A DNA stretch of 6,465 nt from contig CAMFKK010000147.1 of assembly GCA_945957225.1 (NCBI GenBank), forward strand, positions 1-6,465, read 5' to 3'. The DNA is from an uncultured Sphingobacteriia bacterium (GTDB lineage: Bacteria; Bacteroidota; Bacteroidia; Chitinophagales; Chitinophagaceae). This document shows positions 6,413 to 6,465 of this stretch, piece after piece. A model generated the notes under the pieces. That model worked only from the letters and a program-made list of their open reading frames with translations. It had not been told where the DNA came from and did not search any database. The stretch's first letter is position 1; every line of letters begins with the position of its first letter. The translations under genes and the position numbers were made by a program.

Positions 6413-6465
6413 CTGTCTCTTATACACATCTGACGCTGCCGACGACTAGTCGAGTGTATGTAGCG
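6413..6465. other. Illumina Nextera adapter contamination (not genomic)
   Basis: CTGTCTCTTATACACATCT (6413-6431) is exactly the Tn5 mosaic end used in Nextera libraries. It is followed by GACGCTGCCGACGA (6432-6445), the Nextera read-1-side adapter tail. The next eight bases, CTAGTCGA (6446-6453), are the reverse complement of TCGACTAG, an i5 index in the Nextera XT set (S513 as I recall it). GTGTA (6454-6458) matches the expected start of the P5 tail, then the sequence diverges as in low-quality read ends. Genomic sequence ends at about 6412, give or take a base or two. Confidence 0.98.

Noticed and set aside
6190..6429. Minus-strand reading frame beginning MCIRDR over the 3' end of the GH106-like gene
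   Set aside because: Its start codon lies in Nextera adapter sequence and the remainder is antisense to a clear coding frame.
6431..6433. In-frame TGA as the natural end of the GH106-like protein
   Set aside because: The codon spans the junction of the mosaic end and the adapter tail, and the protein at this point lacks the C-terminal domain typical of the family.

Overview
The window looks like accessory carbohydrate-utilisation DNA from a member of the Bacteroidota, perhaps Chitinophagaceae-like. The lineage call is inference from four things: an AraR-type Nudix regulator characteristic of this phylum, promoter-like TTTG / TAnnTTTG boxes in place of sigma70 boxes, the absence of clear Shine-Dalgarno sequences, and an AT-rich composition. 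No RNA genes, CRISPR arrays or insertion sequences were seen.

Layout. The minus strand carries an arabinose module: a regulator (araR, 806-1564) followed by ribulokinase (araB, 1-734, cut by the left edge of the window). A 177-bp divergent regulatory region (1565-1741) separates this from a plus-strand module: galactokinase (galK, 1742-2911), a lipoprotein aldose 1-epimerase (galM, 2921-4075) and a secreted GH106-like glycoside hydrolase (4190 to about 6412, cut at its 3' end). The last 53 bases (6413-6465) are not genomic. They are an Illumina Nextera adapter with an i5 index, so the apparent stop codon of the last gene is an artefact.

How the parts fit. The GH106-like enzyme would release sugar outside the cytoplasm, possibly L-rhamnose from a pectin or arabinogalactan side chain. 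The lipid-anchored GalM would equilibrate anomers of released galactose in the periplasm, GalK would phosphorylate galactose in the cytoplasm, and AraB would phosphorylate L-ribulose from arabinose. Arabinose, galactose and rhamnose co-occur in rhamnogalacturonan I and arabinogalactan, so such a substrate is a reasonable inference.

Regulation. Two similar GTGT-N7-ACA(C/T) inverted repeats lie in front of araB and araR and overlap promoter-like boxes. They are candidate AraR operators. The galK leader contains a strong hairpin followed by six Ts, placed between a possible promoter and the galK start codon. This could be an attenuator, the end of a short RNA, or an insulator.

I found no clearly new biological system. 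The most useful second-look items are the adapter artefact, the leader terminator before galK, the paired operators, and the catalytically degenerate Nudix box in AraR.
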